From a bacterium (GTDB lineage Bacteria; Verrucomicrobiota; Verrucomicrobiia; Chthoniobacterales; UBA6821): a stretch of 64,000 nucleotides of DNA. Where the stretch lies: the NCBI GenBank assembly GCA_021849805.1, contig JAJZSL010000010.1:1-64000 (forward strand), written 5' to 3'. Positions 1-9,120 of this stretch are shown here, one piece after another (the first letter of the stretch is position 1; every line of letters begins with the position of its first letter). Below the pieces are notes generated by a model. It did no database searches, was not told where the DNA came from, and was given only the letters and a program-made list of their open reading frames with translations. The position numbers and the translations under genes were made by a program.

Positions 1-288
1 CGCTATCGGAGTCATCAAGCTGGTGCTCTCATTTATCTGACTGCTGAGCTCTCCCGGGAGCAGCCTCGAGGTCCTATTGCTGCTGGTTACAATAGAGCGT
101 TTGAATTCTATAGCAAGGCACTAGAAGAACTTACTGCAGGAAATAGAGATCGTGCTCGCTACCTCTATAGTCAAGGCACGGCTCGCTTCAGAGCTACTGA
201 GGAAGAAGCAGGAGCGAATCGAGCGCACATTGTTAGGGACTACATGAAAGCATTTGAGCTCTATAGACAGGAAGTAAAGTCTAGTTAG
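1..288 (+). CDS. C-terminal part of a helical-repeat protein (5' end outside window)
   Basis: Frame 1 is open from the first base to a TAG at 286-288, giving 95 residues with no start inside the window. The residues are Ala-, Arg-, Tyr- and Glu-rich and follow an A-x-x-Y periodicity (AGYNRAFEFY, RDRARYLYSQGTARF) typical of alpha-helical TPR- or Sel1-like repeats. A related but broken version of the ATEEEAGANRAHIV segment lies just downstream. I recognise no family with certainty. The composition recalls the C-terminal half of the coiled-coil/helical protein at 24.4-25.9 kb, so the two may be paralogues. A structural or secreted role is possible but not shown. Confidence 0.6.
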   Translation, partial: RYRSHQAGALIYLTAELSREQPRGPIAAGYNRAFEFYSKALEELTAGNRDRARYLYSQGTARFRATEEEAGANRAHIVRDYMKAFELYRQEVKSS

Positions 289-350
289 TTATAGCATTCG
301 TTAGAGAAAATATTGGCTGTGCTAACAACCTCAATCATCAATCCGAATCT

Positions 351-494
351 CGCTCTAGAGCTTCTAGAGCTACCGAGAAAGCAGCTGGGGAGAATCGAGC
401 TCACATTATTGCTGGCTAGAGTAGAGCTGTTGATCTCATTATTCGGTCAGCTACTGCTTCGCTGCAGGAAATTATAACGGTGCTAGATTTCTAG
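351..494 (+). pseudogene. Decayed duplicate of the upstream repeat protein
   Basis: Reading from 351 gives RATEKAAGENRAHII, matching RATEEEAGANRAHIV of the preceding gene, then a TAG at 417-419, then further coding-like residues up to a second TAG at 492-494. There is no start codon and the frame is interrupted, so this is a remnant of a tandem duplication and not a working gene. The stretch 289-683 otherwise holds only this remnant and the 17-bp tandem repeat at 552-585. Confidence 0.55.
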
Positions 495-551
495 CTAAAA
501 CGAGTTATGATCAAATTATTCATTTGCCGACTTTTTAAGAGTATTTTTAAG

Positions 552-591
552 AGTACTAAAGGCTTCGTAGTACTAAAGGCTTCGTTTTTTT
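552..591 (+). repeat. Perfect 17-bp tandem repeat ending in a T-run
   Basis: The unit AGTACTAAAGGCTTCGT occurs twice head-to-tail (552-568 and 569-585) and runs into seven T residues (585-591). The unit begins with the palindrome AGTACT. The T-run gives a terminator-like look, but the repeats are direct and no strong hairpin forms from one unit. It separates the decayed repeat gene from nuoB. Confidence 0.7.
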
Positions 592-683
592 GTTGTGAGT
601 ATTGAATACTATTAGAGAGTTTTTTGAAGCATCTTTGGAATTTTCTCTTGCTGGCATTTCCCTTTTTTTTTACTGTAGTCTTC

Positions 684-1217
684 ATGCATGCTGACGCAGT
701 CACTCATTTGCCAGTAGCTTACGATTCTAAGATCGAGGGGAATGTTATTATTACTAAGCTTGATGCGGCAATTAATTGGATGAGAAAAAATTCTCTTTGG
801 CCCATGCCTATGGGTTTAGCCTGCTGTGCTATTGAGCTAATGGCAGCTTCTTCTTCTAGGTATGATATTTCGCGCTTTGGAGCAGAGGTCATGCGGTTTT
901 CGCCGCGTCAATCTGATGTAATGATTGTGGCAGGAACAGTAACTTATAAAATGGCGCTCTCTGTCAAGCGTATCTATGAGCAGATGCCAGAACCAAAGTG
1001 GGTCATTGCTATGGGAGCGTGTGCTTCGAGTGGAGGGATGTACCGAAGCTACTCCGTGCTTCAAGGGGTAGACCAAGTGATTCCCGTTGATGTTTATATT
1101 TCGGGCTGTCCTCCCAGGCCGGAAGCTCTCTTGGATGGTTTAATGAAACTTCAGGATAAAATCATGACAGAGCATTCTTTCCTAGATCAGAAGCGCGCTC
1201 TTCTGAGCAAACTCTAA
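684..1217 (+). CDS. nuoB: NADH-quinone oxidoreductase subunit B
   Basis: This is the complex I subunit that carries the terminal [4Fe-4S] cluster N2, which passes electrons to quinone at the inner membrane. Four cluster ligands are visible: adjacent Cys47-Cys48 ([10 protein letters not shown]), Cys113 (GACASSGG) and Cys142 (SGCPPRPE). The length of 177 residues is normal. I prefer ATG 684 because the 20 residues added by the TTG at 624 form a hydrophobic stretch that NuoB does not normally have; neither start has a clear ribosome site. It is followed 12 bases later by nuoC. There is no nuoA upstream, so this is a detached part of the nuo locus. Confidence 0.93.
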   Translation: MHADAVTHLPVAYDSKIEGNVIITKLDAAINWMRKNSLWPMPMGLACCAIELMAASSSRYDISRFGAEVMRFSPRQSDVMIVAGTVTYKMALSVKRIYEQMPEPKWVIAMGACASSGGMYRSYSVLQGVDQVIPVDVYISGCPPRPEALLDGLMKLQDKIMTEHSFLDQKRALLSKL

Positions 1218-1229
1218 GAGAACTAAGCC

Positions 1230-1850
1230 GTGAATTTATTAGAAGTCATTGATTATTTGGAAGAAAATTATCCATCCTCCATTTTGGAGAAGAAAGAATT
1301 TCGAGGTGAATTTTCCTTAACATTGAAGGAATCTGATTTCTACCAGATCGCTCAATGTTGCCGTGATATTTTAGGGTTTGATATGTTGCTTGATATTTCT
1401 AGCGTTGATTATTTTGGAAGGGATCCTCGATTTGAAGTGGTTTATGAACTTTATTCTCTCTCTTCTAAAATTCAACTTCGTCTCAAAGTAAAGCTTCCTG
1501 AAGATCGTGCAGCTATTGTGACGGTGAGTAGTTTGTGGGCAACTGCCAATTGGCATGAACGTGAAGTCTACGATTTAATGGGTATTCTTTTCGAAGGACA
1601 TCCTGATTTAAGACGTATCCTCATGTGGGATGGCTATCCCTATCATCCGTTACGTAAAGATTTTCCTCTAGAAGGAAAACCAAGTGAAATGATTGATATT
1701 GCTTTTTCAGCAGCAGCACCACTGCAGGGTGGTCCTTTCGTCAGTACTCCAAGTCTCGGTAATACCCAAGTCAGGGAGCCTCGTCATCGTTCTGCTGAGT
1801 CCTCTTTAGAGAAAAAAGAGACTCAAAGCATGTTCATTGCTGAGCCTTAG
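1230..1850 (+). CDS. nuoC: NADH-quinone oxidoreductase subunit C (30 kDa)
   Basis: A hydrophilic arm subunit of complex I. The family signature is clear at residues 108-124 (WHEREVYDLMGILFEGH), followed by DLRRIL and the LRKDFPLEG segment near 141-149. The protein has 206 residues and starts with GTG, 12 bases behind nuoB. The last 45 residues (Ser/Pro/Glu-rich) go beyond the conserved domain and look disordered. nuoD does not follow; instead an RNase D gene starts 12 bases later, so the usual nuoA-N order is broken here. Confidence 0.93.
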   Translation: MNLLEVIDYLEENYPSSILEKKEFRGEFSLTLKESDFYQIAQCCRDILGFDMLLDISSVDYFGRDPRFEVVYELYSLSSKIQLRLKVKLPEDRAAIVTVSSLWATANWHEREVYDLMGILFEGHPDLRRILMWDGYPYHPLRKDFPLEGKPSEMIDIAFSAAAPLQGGPFVSTPSLGNTQVREPRHRSAESSLEKKETQSMFIAEP

Positions 1851-1862
1851 ATTAGAACATTC

Positions 1863-2933
1863 TTGATTTCTACTCCCTCCCAGTACAACGAACTACTGAA
1901 TCAACTGACGCTAGAGCATGAAATTGCTCTAGATACAGAAGCTGACAGTCTCTACTGCTATTTTGAGAAGCTCTGCCTTATTCAAATTGGTCTGCCTAAT
2001 GGTTTTTTTCTTTTAGATCCGCTCTCTAGTCTTCCACTCATGGAGTTTTTTCAAGCCCTTGAAGGGAAAAGACTCATTTTTCATGATGCCTACTATGATC
2101 TCTCGCTGTTACGCCGTTGGGGACCTTTTCCAGATCATCATCTCTTTGACACGATGATTGCTGCTCGTCTATGTGGAGAAACACATTTGGGATTAGCAGC
2201 TCTCGTCGAAAAATATTTTCGTGTGACACTCTCGAAAGTCTCTCGTAAGGCTAACTGGGCTCAACGGCCGCTCTCCTCTTCCATGATTGATTATGCGCTC
2301 AATGATGTTCGCTATCTCCATCAACTTGCTGCTCTCTTTGAAGAAAAATTAAGTGGACTAGGGCGTCTAGAATGGTTTTATCAATCTCAAGATCGTATGA
2401 TTCGCTCAACACGAGAAATACGTACTAAGGGAGAGGAGGAGCGATGGCGTCTTCCTGGCTATTCAAAACTCTCTCTTAGGAGCCAAGCCCTTCTACGGGC
2501 TCTATGGAAATGGCGGGATGACCAAGCTCGTCAATCAAATAAACCCTCCTTCTACATTCTCTCCAATGAGGAATTGCTTCAGATTGCTCATTGGGCTCCT
2601 GAGAAAAAGGTTGTTCCAAAAATTGCTCAAGCACGAAGAGCTTCTTTTGAGGAAGTGCTGGAAATGGCTCTCTCCCTACCTGAGGAGCAATGGCCTAAAC
2701 CATTAGAGAAAAAAATGACTCGTATGACAAAAGAAGAAATCAAGCATATTCAAGTATTGAAAGAAAAAAGAGATAAGGTAGCTCTAGAACTTGGAATGAA
2801 TCCCTCTATTATTGCTTCTAAACTTTCACTGGAACTTACTGTACGAGATCGCAGCTCTTCCACACTGCTTCCTTGGCAGCAGCAAGTTTTAGGAATAGAA
2901 TCTCCTCTATTTAGCAACGATCATGCGAGCTAA
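1863..2933 (+). CDS. rnd: Ribonuclease D
   Basis: A 3'-5' exoribonuclease that trims tRNA and other stable RNA precursors. The DEDDy active site is complete: Asp24 and Glu26 (ALDTEAD), Asp79 (HDAYYDL) and the Tyr144-x3-Asp148 motif (YALND). An HRDC helical domain follows at about 205-290. The length of 356 residues is close to the E. coli enzyme. Translation starts at TTG 1863, 12 bases after nuoC, so it is probably co-transcribed with nuoBC although the functions are unrelated. Confidence 0.88.
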   Translation: MISTPSQYNELLNQLTLEHEIALDTEADSLYCYFEKLCLIQIGLPNGFFLLDPLSSLPLMEFFQALEGKRLIFHDAYYDLSLLRRWGPFPDHHLFDTMIAARLCGETHLGLAALVEKYFRVTLSKVSRKANWAQRPLSSSMIDYALNDVRYLHQLAALFEEKLSGLGRLEWFYQSQDRMIRSTREIRTKGEEERWRLPGYSKLSLRSQALLRALWKWRDDQARQSNKPSFYILSNEELLQIAHWAPEKKVVPKIAQARRASFEEVLEMALSLPEEQWPKPLEKKMTRMTKEEIKHIQVLKEKRDKVALELGMNPSIIASKLSLELTVRDRSSSTLLPWQQQVLGIESPLFSNDHAS

Positions 2934-3033
2934 AGAACTTCAGTTCGGAATGTGATTTTTTGAGTAGTTGTCAAATAAATAGGAAACAACAAAAATTTGA
3001 CTATATATTCTTATCTTCACTCTTATCTTTTTG

Positions 3034-3882
3034 ATGAATGCTCTCTTAACACTCATAAGAATGGCTCTTGCTGAGGATCTGGGGGCGGGTGATATCACTT
3101 CTGATTTTTTTATTGCAGCATCACATCAGAGTCAGAGTGAAATTATAACACGTCAGCCACTGGTCGTTGCTGGACTCTCCGTAGTTTTAACTCTTTTTGC
3201 TGAACTTGATCCTCAACTTCTTGTTATTCCAAAGGCCAAGGATGGAGAAAGACGAGATATAGGTGATCCACTCTTGAGTTTAAAAGGCTCAACACGGTCC
3301 ATCTTAGCTGGAGAAAGGGCAGCTCTGAATTTTTTAGGACGTCTCTCGGGAATAGCAACATGGACTCGTGCGCATGTTGATGCTGCACAAGGAACGGGAG
3401 TCACTATTTTAGACACACGCAAGACCACCCCAGGCTGGAGATACCTTGAAAAAGAAGCAGTCAGAGCAGGAGGTGCTAAGAATCATCGGATGGGTCTCTA
3501 TGACGCTATGCTCATTAAAGATAATCATCTTGCAGCACTTCGCTCTGATCTGAAATTGATGTTGCCTGGTTATTTGCAGAAGGCTCGATGGGAATATCCT
3601 CACCTTCCCATTGAGTTAGAAGCTGAAACCTTAGAGCAGGTTGAATTTTTCTTAACAATACCAGCCATTACAACCATTCTCCTTGATAATATGAGTCTTC
3701 CAATGCTTCGTCAGGCTGTAGCTCTAAGAAATAAAAGGGCACCGGCTATTCGTTTAGAAGCAAGTGGGGGTATTAGCTTGGCTAATCTTCGTGCTGTTGC
3801 AGAGACAGGAGTGGATGAGATTTCTTTGGGAGCACTCACCCACACAGCTCCCTGGGTTGATTTGTCATTGGAGCTATTTTAG
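3034..3882 (+). CDS. nadC: Nicotinate-nucleotide pyrophosphorylase (carboxylating)
   Basis: Converts quinolinate and PRPP to nicotinate mononucleotide, CO2 and PPi in de novo NAD synthesis. Family hallmarks are ALAEDLGAGDIT at the N terminus, the TRKTTPGWR loop, GGAKNHRMGLYDA and LIKDNH, then LLDNM and EASGGI in the barrel. With ATG 3034 it has 282 residues, the usual length; an adjacent TTG at 3031 is also possible. The birA-like gene begins 8 bases after the stop. The genes for quinolinate synthesis (nadA, nadB) are not in the window. Confidence 0.93.
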   Translation: MNALLTLIRMALAEDLGAGDITSDFFIAASHQSQSEIITRQPLVVAGLSVVLTLFAELDPQLLVIPKAKDGERRDIGDPLLSLKGSTRSILAGERAALNFLGRLSGIATWTRAHVDAAQGTGVTILDTRKTTPGWRYLEKEAVRAGGAKNHRMGLYDAMLIKDNHLAALRSDLKLMLPGYLQKARWEYPHLPIELEAETLEQVEFFLTIPAITTILLDNMSLPMLRQAVALRNKRAPAIRLEASGGISLANLRAVAETGVDEISLGALTHTAPWVDLSLELF

Positions 3883-3889
3883 AGAAATT

Positions 3890-4558
3890 GTGAAGAAGAA
3901 CTTCTTTGATCCTGAAAAAATCAGACAGCAATCCCCTTGGAGAGGGAATATTTTTTTCTTGGAGAGGGTTACTTCTACGAATGATTTGCTCCTGGAATTA
4001 GCAGAAGAAGGTGCTCCCGAGGGAACCATGATTATTGCTAAGGAGCAAACACGTGGAAGAGGACAGTTTCATCGACCATGGTCCAGTCCCTCCGGGATGG
4101 GTCTTTGGATGTCTCTGCTACTACGTTGTCCCATAGAAAATAATAACATCGCTCCACTCTCTCAACTAGGTCCCATCAGTCTTTTTGATACTTGTTTAGC
4201 AATAGGTATTCCTCATGTACGTTTACAAATAAAGCCTCCCAATGATTTGTTCCTTGATGGGAAAAAACTTGCGGGAGTCCTTGTTGAGACACGTAGAGGC
4301 AAGCATTCTTTTGCTCTGTTGGGTCTTGGACTCAATCTATCCCAATGTCAAGATGATTTTCCTCCCCAATTGCACCAGCAAGCTATCTCTCTTGCACTTG
4401 CTGGATTTGGAGATGTTTCATGGGATTATCTTCTCGGAGAACTACTGGATGCTTTGCATGAGAATTATCTTCAATTTGCCAAGCCTAACAAGCTTCATGA
4501 ACGCTGGAAGGAAATTGCTAAGCTTCCAGAAAATCGGCTCATGGAGGTTTTTAAATAA
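3890..4558 (+). CDS. birA: Biotin--[acetyl-CoA-carboxylase] ligase, no DNA-binding domain
   Basis: Attaches biotin to the biotin carrier of acetyl-CoA carboxylase. Recognisable are STNDLL, the biotinyl-adenylate loop TRGRGQFHRPWSS, and KPPNDLFLDGKKLAGVLVE. It has 222 residues from GTG 3890, about 100 fewer than E. coli BirA, because the N-terminal helix-turn-helix is absent. It is therefore predicted to be an enzyme only and not a repressor. The frame stays open further upstream, but that would overlap nadC heavily. Its TAA overlaps the tsaD ATG (TAATG), which indicates translational coupling. Confidence 0.88.
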   Translation: MKKNFFDPEKIRQQSPWRGNIFFLERVTSTNDLLLELAEEGAPEGTMIIAKEQTRGRGQFHRPWSSPSGMGLWMSLLLRCPIENNNIAPLSQLGPISLFDTCLAIGIPHVRLQIKPPNDLFLDGKKLAGVLVETRRGKHSFALLGLGLNLSQCQDDFPPQLHQQAISLALAGFGDVSWDYLLGELLDALHENYLQFAKPNKLHERWKEIAKLPENRLMEVFK

Positions 4559-5577
4559 TGCATTGTTCCTATTTTTGCGGCCCTATTCTTGCTATTGAAT
4601 CCTCTTGTGATGAAACATCAGTTGCTATTGTCGATAAGCATGCTCAACTACTTGCTCATCTTGTTGCTTCGCAGAGTAAGCTCCATGCAGGTTTTGGAGG
4701 AGTTGTTCCTGAGCTTGCATCGCGTCATCATCTCTCCACCATTGATCCACTGTTTCATGCTGCTCTGCAGAAAGCTCAATTACAAGCAAGTGATTTGAGA
4801 GCTGTTGCAGCAACAGCAGGTCCTGGTTTGGCTCCTGCTCTTCTTGTAGGGGCTTCCTATGCTAAGGGAATTGCTCTAGGCTTAGGCATTCCTTACTTAG
4901 CGATGAATCATCTGGAAGGACATCTGCTTTCCCCTTTTTTTGGTCAAAAAAAAATTCCAGCACACCTTTCGCTTTTAGTAAGTGGCGGGCACACTCAACT
5001 AACAAAAGTCATCAGTGTAGGATCTTATCAACTGCTTGGCCGTACTCATGATGACGCAGCAGGTGAAGCATTTGACAAAGTAGGAAAACTCTTAGGATTA
5101 TCGTATCCAGCAGGAGTTCAAATTGATGTTCTTGCACGGCAAGGTAACGCAAGAAAATATGCTTTTCCAAGAGCTTTACTAGAAAAAGGAAATCTCGATT
5201 TTAGTTTTAGTGGGTTGAAAACTGCCGTGCGCTATTTTTTAGAAAAACAGAGTAGCCTACTCTCCTCTTCTGATTTAGCAGATCTTTGTGCTTCCTTTCA
5301 GGAGGCAATTGTTGAGGTCCTTGTTGAGAAAACACGACGTGCTGCAAAGAAAGAAGGTCTCTGTTCTCTTGGAGTTAGTGGTGGTGTGGCTGCTAATAGT
5401 CGCTTGCAGTGTGCATTACAAGTGCTCTGTGAAGAAAATGATTGGGAGTTTCATCTTCCTGCTCCTTCTCTCATCGGTGATAATGCAGCTATGATTGCAT
5501 TTGCAGCTTGGCATCATCTTATAGCAGGAGAGAGAACTCCTATTAGTGAAGAAATTATTTCCAATTGGGAGCTTTAG
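4558..5577 (+). CDS. tsaD: tRNA N6-adenosine threonylcarbamoyltransferase
   Basis: Transfers the threonylcarbamoyl group from TC-AMP to A37 of ANN-decoding tRNAs (t6A). ASKHA-fold motifs are present: AIESSCDETSVAI near the N terminus, ELASRHH, the metal ligands His118 and His122 (MNHLEGH), SLLVSGGHT and the C-terminal GDNAAMIA. The length is 339 residues, as in the family. TsaC/Sua5, which makes the TC-AMP, is encoded at 45.4 kb; TsaB and TsaE are not in the window. Confidence 0.95.
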   Translation: MHCSYFCGPILAIESSCDETSVAIVDKHAQLLAHLVASQSKLHAGFGGVVPELASRHHLSTIDPLFHAALQKAQLQASDLRAVAATAGPGLAPALLVGASYAKGIALGLGIPYLAMNHLEGHLLSPFFGQKKIPAHLSLLVSGGHTQLTKVISVGSYQLLGRTHDDAAGEAFDKVGKLLGLSYPAGVQIDVLARQGNARKYAFPRALLEKGNLDFSFSGLKTAVRYFLEKQSSLLSSSDLADLCASFQEAIVEVLVEKTRRAAKKEGLCSLGVSGGVAANSRLQCALQVLCEENDWEFHLPAPSLIGDNAAMIAFAAWHHLIAGERTPISEEIISNWEL

Positions 5578-5616
5578 TTTCTTTTTTAAGAAAATAATTT
5601 TTCTCTTTTCGATAGC

Positions 5617-7200
5617 ATGCCTATTTTTTTTATAATTTTCCTTGGGTTGAGCTTCTTGTTTTCGGGATGTCCTTCTGAGGAGCGAAAAGCTGATTTAGTT
5701 TTTATCAATGGAGTAGAACCAGAGAGTCTTGATCCTGCTGTTGCTACTGCTCAAGCAGATGGGCGTCTTCTTAGTGAGCTTTTTGAAGGTCTTCTACGTT
5801 TTAATGCACAAGGTCAACTAGTTCCTGGAGTGGCTTCTTCTTGGAGTATTTCTCCTGATGGGCGGACGTATACGTTTTATCTTCGTCCTCAAGCACGCTG
5901 GTCCGATGGGAAAGTTGTTAGGGCTACTGATTTTCTTCAATCATGGCGGAGGATCCTTCTTCCGACAGAGGCAGCTCCTTATGTCAATCAGTTCTTTGTG
6001 ATTGATGGAGCAGAGGATTTTTCTCTAGGGAAAATTGATTTCTCTCACGTAGGAATTAAAGCAATTAATGATCAAACTTTTGAAGTAACATTAAGAAATC
6101 CGACTCCCTATTTTTTGTATCTTTGTGCCTTATGGACTTTTGCCCCAGTGAGGAATGATTTAATAGAGCGTTATGGTGATGAGTGGATGGAGCCCAAGAA
6201 AATGATTAGCAATGGGCCCTATCAGTTAGAGAGTTGGAAACTGAATGATAAAATCACATTAAAAAAAAATCCTTTCTACTGGAATGCTGCTCATGTAGCT
6301 CTTGAAAAAATTGATGCTCTGCCTATTAGTAATCCACTTGTTGCTTATAATTTTTATGCCATTGGGAAAGCTGATCTTATCTTAGGAAGACCAGCAGCTT
6401 TTCTTTTGGATGCTCTCAAGAAAAGCAGTGATTTTCATGCAGCTCCTTATCTTGGAGTTTTCTTTATTCGTTTTAATTGTTCTCGAGCTCCTTTTGATAA
6501 TCCTCATGTTCGTCAAGCTTTCTCAATGGTTATTGATCGTCATCTTCTTGTGAACAAGGTCACTCGTGCTGGAGAACTTCCAGCCGAAAATTTTATTCCT
6601 CCAGGAATCCTTGGCTACCAAAGTGCTCAAGGATTACCTTATGACCCTCAGCGTGCTAGAGCATTGCTTGCTATGGCTGGCTACCCAGATGGTAAAAATT
6701 TCCCTTTAACCAATTACCTCTACTCTGAGAGTGCTATGAACGAAGAAATTGCTCTCGAACTGCAAGCAATGTGGCGCAAGGAGCTAGGTGTTTCTATCTT
6801 ACTAGAACGTCGTGATTGGAAAGCTTCTCTCAACTTAATGAATCAGCTTGATTATGGAATGGCTATTTCAAACTGGGTTGGTGATTATGATGATCCTAAT
6901 ACTTTTTTGGAGCTTTTTGTCACAGGAGGAGGAAACAATCGCACTGGATGGAGCTCCCAAGCCTATGATCGTGATCTTCGAGAGGCTACATTAGCTCTGA
7001 GAATGCCCAGAAGGCTTGCTCTCTTACATGATGCAGAAAATTTATTAGTGCAGAAAGAACTCCCTATTGCTCCTCTTTTCTTTAATGTCTCAATTGCACT
7101 CTATCGCTCTGATGAACTTGGAGGAATCGAACCTAATTTGTTAGATCGACATCCACTTTCAGAAATTTATCGTAAGAAGAAGCGAAGCGCATTCCCTTGA
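5617..7200 (+). CDS. oppA: Oligopeptide ABC transporter substrate-binding lipoprotein (OppA-like)
   Basis: A periplasmic peptide-binding protein of SBP family 5. A lipoprotein signal peptide ends in the lipobox LFSGC, with Cys18 as the lipidation site. The mature part has the family start EPESLDPAVA, then LFEGLLRF, LRPQARWSDG and the C-terminal GDYDDPNTFLELF. The length is 527 residues, in the usual range. It stands alone here; the matching permeases OppB and OppC are on the opposite strand at 39-41 kb, and no OppD/F ATPases are in the window. Confidence 0.9.
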   Translation: MPIFFIIFLGLSFLFSGCPSEERKADLVFINGVEPESLDPAVATAQADGRLLSELFEGLLRFNAQGQLVPGVASSWSISPDGRTYTFYLRPQARWSDGKVVRATDFLQSWRRILLPTEAAPYVNQFFVIDGAEDFSLGKIDFSHVGIKAINDQTFEVTLRNPTPYFLYLCALWTFAPVRNDLIERYGDEWMEPKKMISNGPYQLESWKLNDKITLKKNPFYWNAAHVALEKIDALPISNPLVAYNFYAIGKADLILGRPAAFLLDALKKSSDFHAAPYLGVFFIRFNCSRAPFDNPHVRQAFSMVIDRHLLVNKVTRAGELPAENFIPPGILGYQSAQGLPYDPQRARALLAMAGYPDGKNFPLTNYLYSESAMNEEIALELQAMWRKELGVSILLERRDWKASLNLMNQLDYGMAISNWVGDYDDPNTFLELFVTGGGNNRTGWSSQAYDRDLREATLALRMPRRLALLHDAENLLVQKELPIAPLFFNVSIALYRSDELGGIEPNLLDRHPLSEIYRKKKRSAFP

Positions 7201-7284
7201 GAGGCCTCTCTCTTTTTTCTATGAATTTCCTACAAAATAAAAAGATGAAATTGACATGTTCTCCTCAGTAGAGAAAGTAGCAAG

Positions 7285-8319
7285 GTGCATTTACAAAAAT
7301 CACGAGCTACCTGCTCGACTTCTTCTTCATTGACTCCTTCCCTTGATCCTTTTCTTCCTTTAGTAGAGGACTTCATGCAAAAGATTGAGGAGCGCCTCAA
7401 GGAGGAAGGAAGTTTTTTTGACTCAGGTATTGAGAAATATATTTCCTATGCTTGTGAGGGGAGTGGAAAGCGCTTCCGCCCTCTCGTGGCTCTCTTCAGT
7501 GGTGGAGCAACAGGGAGAGTCACAGATGGTCATCTCAATTTAGCTCTCATTGTGGAGTTAATCCACATTGCTAGCCTTGTCCATGACGATATTATGGATG
7601 GAGCTCTTCTACGTCGTGACCGACCTACGCTTCATGCAAAGTGGGGAAGTAACTTGACTGTGTTAGCAGGTGATATCCTTTTTGCACATGCACTGAAGCT
7701 AGCAACGGATTTTTCAAAAACAGAAATATGTCGTCGTATTGCTGATGCGGCTATTGGAGTATGTTCTGGAGAAATGCTACAAACGGAACATCGTTTCGAT
7801 GTTGATCTGAACTTAGAGAGTTATTATCGAATTGTTGAAATGAAAACAGGATCGCTCTTTGCAGTAGCTTGTGAATTGGGTGCTTTTCTCAACGAAGTTG
7901 ATAATAAGATGGTAGAAGCACTGAAGGAGTATGGTAATATGCTTGGGATAGCTTATCAGCTCCTCGATGACTGCATTGATCTTTTGGGTGATGAAACAAG
8001 TACTGGAAAGACATTAGGAACAGATTTAGTGGGAGGAAAATGGACGTTACCTATTCTCCTCTTTCTTAAAAAAGCTTCTGCTCCAGAGGCAGAAAATTTG
8101 CGCCACGCATTAATAACTCAAAAAGCAATTCACCGTAGTAGGTTAGTTCAATCACTCGTGGATCAAGGAATTTTTTCAGAAGCACAAATATACATTCACA
8201 ATTTTCTCCATCGAGGAGAAATGGCGTTGAAATTCTTTCCAAAAAATGACTACGTGGAAGGTTTGCGTTCTATAATTTTTTATATACGTGGAATGACAGA
8301 AAAAAAGTTGTCATTCTAG
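7285..8319 (+). CDS. Long-chain trans-polyprenyl diphosphate synthase
   Basis: An isoprenoid chain-elongating enzyme of the IspB/HepS class, probably making the quinone side chain. The first Asp-rich motif is at residues 101-105 (DDIMD, followed by GALLRR) and the second at 228-232 (DDCID); GKRFRP lies near 61-66. The length is 344 residues from GTG 7285; the first 25 residues look disordered, so an internal start such as the ATG at residue 31 cannot be excluded. The large residues around the first motif suggest a long product, but chain length cannot be read from sequence alone. Confidence 0.85.
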   Translation: MHLQKSRATCSTSSSLTPSLDPFLPLVEDFMQKIEERLKEEGSFFDSGIEKYISYACEGSGKRFRPLVALFSGGATGRVTDGHLNLALIVELIHIASLVHDDIMDGALLRRDRPTLHAKWGSNLTVLAGDILFAHALKLATDFSKTEICRRIADAAIGVCSGEMLQTEHRFDVDLNLESYYRIVEMKTGSLFAVACELGAFLNEVDNKMVEALKEYGNMLGIAYQLLDDCIDLLGDETSTGKTLGTDLVGGKWTLPILLFLKKASAPEAENLRHALITQKAIHRSRLVQSLVDQGIFSEAQIYIHNFLHRGEMALKFFPKNDYVEGLRSIIFYIRGMTEKKLSF

Positions 8320-8383
8320 CATTGGCTATAAAAAAAGAGAGGATGAGAAGAAGGTTGCTTCCAAGGAAAGGGAAATTATACTC

Positions 8384-9100
8384 ATGAACTCTCTGGCAAT
8401 GAGTGATCAAAAAAAGAAACTCCGTAAAAAGGATCTCCCACGTGAGCGCCTTGCTGCTCATGGTGCCGAAGTCTTAAGAGATGCTGAACTATTAGCTATT
8501 TTCTTAAGAACTGGTCGTATAGGACATCATGTTCTTGAAGTAGCAGAAGATTTGATCAAAGAGTGGGGAACGCTTAGGAGAATTGCAGGATGCTCCATTG
8601 AAGCTCTTTCTCAAATTCCTGGTATTGGCTTGGCTAAAGCTGCAGAGCTGAAAGCTGCTTTTGAACTAGGAAAACGAGTAGCAGCTCCGGAGCAAGAGAA
8701 AATTTCCATTCAGAGTGGGGAAGATATTTATCATGCTCTAAAATCATCGCTTCAATTATTACCATATGAATCACTACACGTCTTGTTGCTCAATGCACGT
8801 GGTCTTCTCATCGAAGAGCGAGAAGTTTTTCGAGGAGGCCTTCATCAGACCATGGCAAGCCCACGAGAAATTTTTCAATTAGCTATTATCAAGCGCGCCT
8901 ATGCTCTGGCCATTGCTCATAATCACCCTTCCGGCAATCCGCTACCAAGTTCTTCAGATCGTCTTCTTACACAAAAGCTCTTAAAAGCTAGTGACTGCTT
9001 GCAAATTCCTCTCTTCGATCACGTCATCATTGGAATAGAATCCTCCTCACATCAAGCATACTTTAGTTTTCGTGAAGAGGGACTCCTTCATGACTCATGA
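8384..9100 (+). CDS. radC: RadC/JAB-domain protein
   Basis: A member of the RadC family. A helix-hairpin-helix-like region (QIPGIGLAKA, about 77-86) precedes a JAMM metalloprotease-like domain with the ligands His179, His181 and Asp192 (HNHPSGNPLPSSSD). The length is 238 residues, normal for the family. Its role is unsettled; it was once linked to recombinational repair. It is convergent with the hydrolase gene, and an inverted-repeat element fills the space between the two stops. Confidence 0.88.
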   Translation: MNSLAMSDQKKKLRKKDLPRERLAAHGAEVLRDAELLAIFLRTGRIGHHVLEVAEDLIKEWGTLRRIAGCSIEALSQIPGIGLAKAAELKAAFELGKRVAAPEQEKISIQSGEDIYHALKSSLQLLPYESLHVLLLNARGLLIEEREVFRGGLHQTMASPREIFQLAIIKRAYALAIAHNHPSGNPLPSSSDRLLTQKLLKASDCLQIPLFDHVIIGIESSSHQAYFSFREEGLLHDS

Positions 9101-9120
9101 GGATATTTCCCTCATGAATT

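Noticed and set aside
624-683. Twenty extra N-terminal residues of nuoB from a TTG start
   Set aside because: They form a hydrophobic stretch not found in NuoB; ATG 684 gives normal length, although neither start has a clear ribosome site.
3764-3889. N-terminal extension of the birA frame that might hold a DNA-binding domain
   Set aside because: It lies inside nadC, is hydrophobic, and has no helix-turn-helix pattern; GTG 3890 follows the nadC stop.
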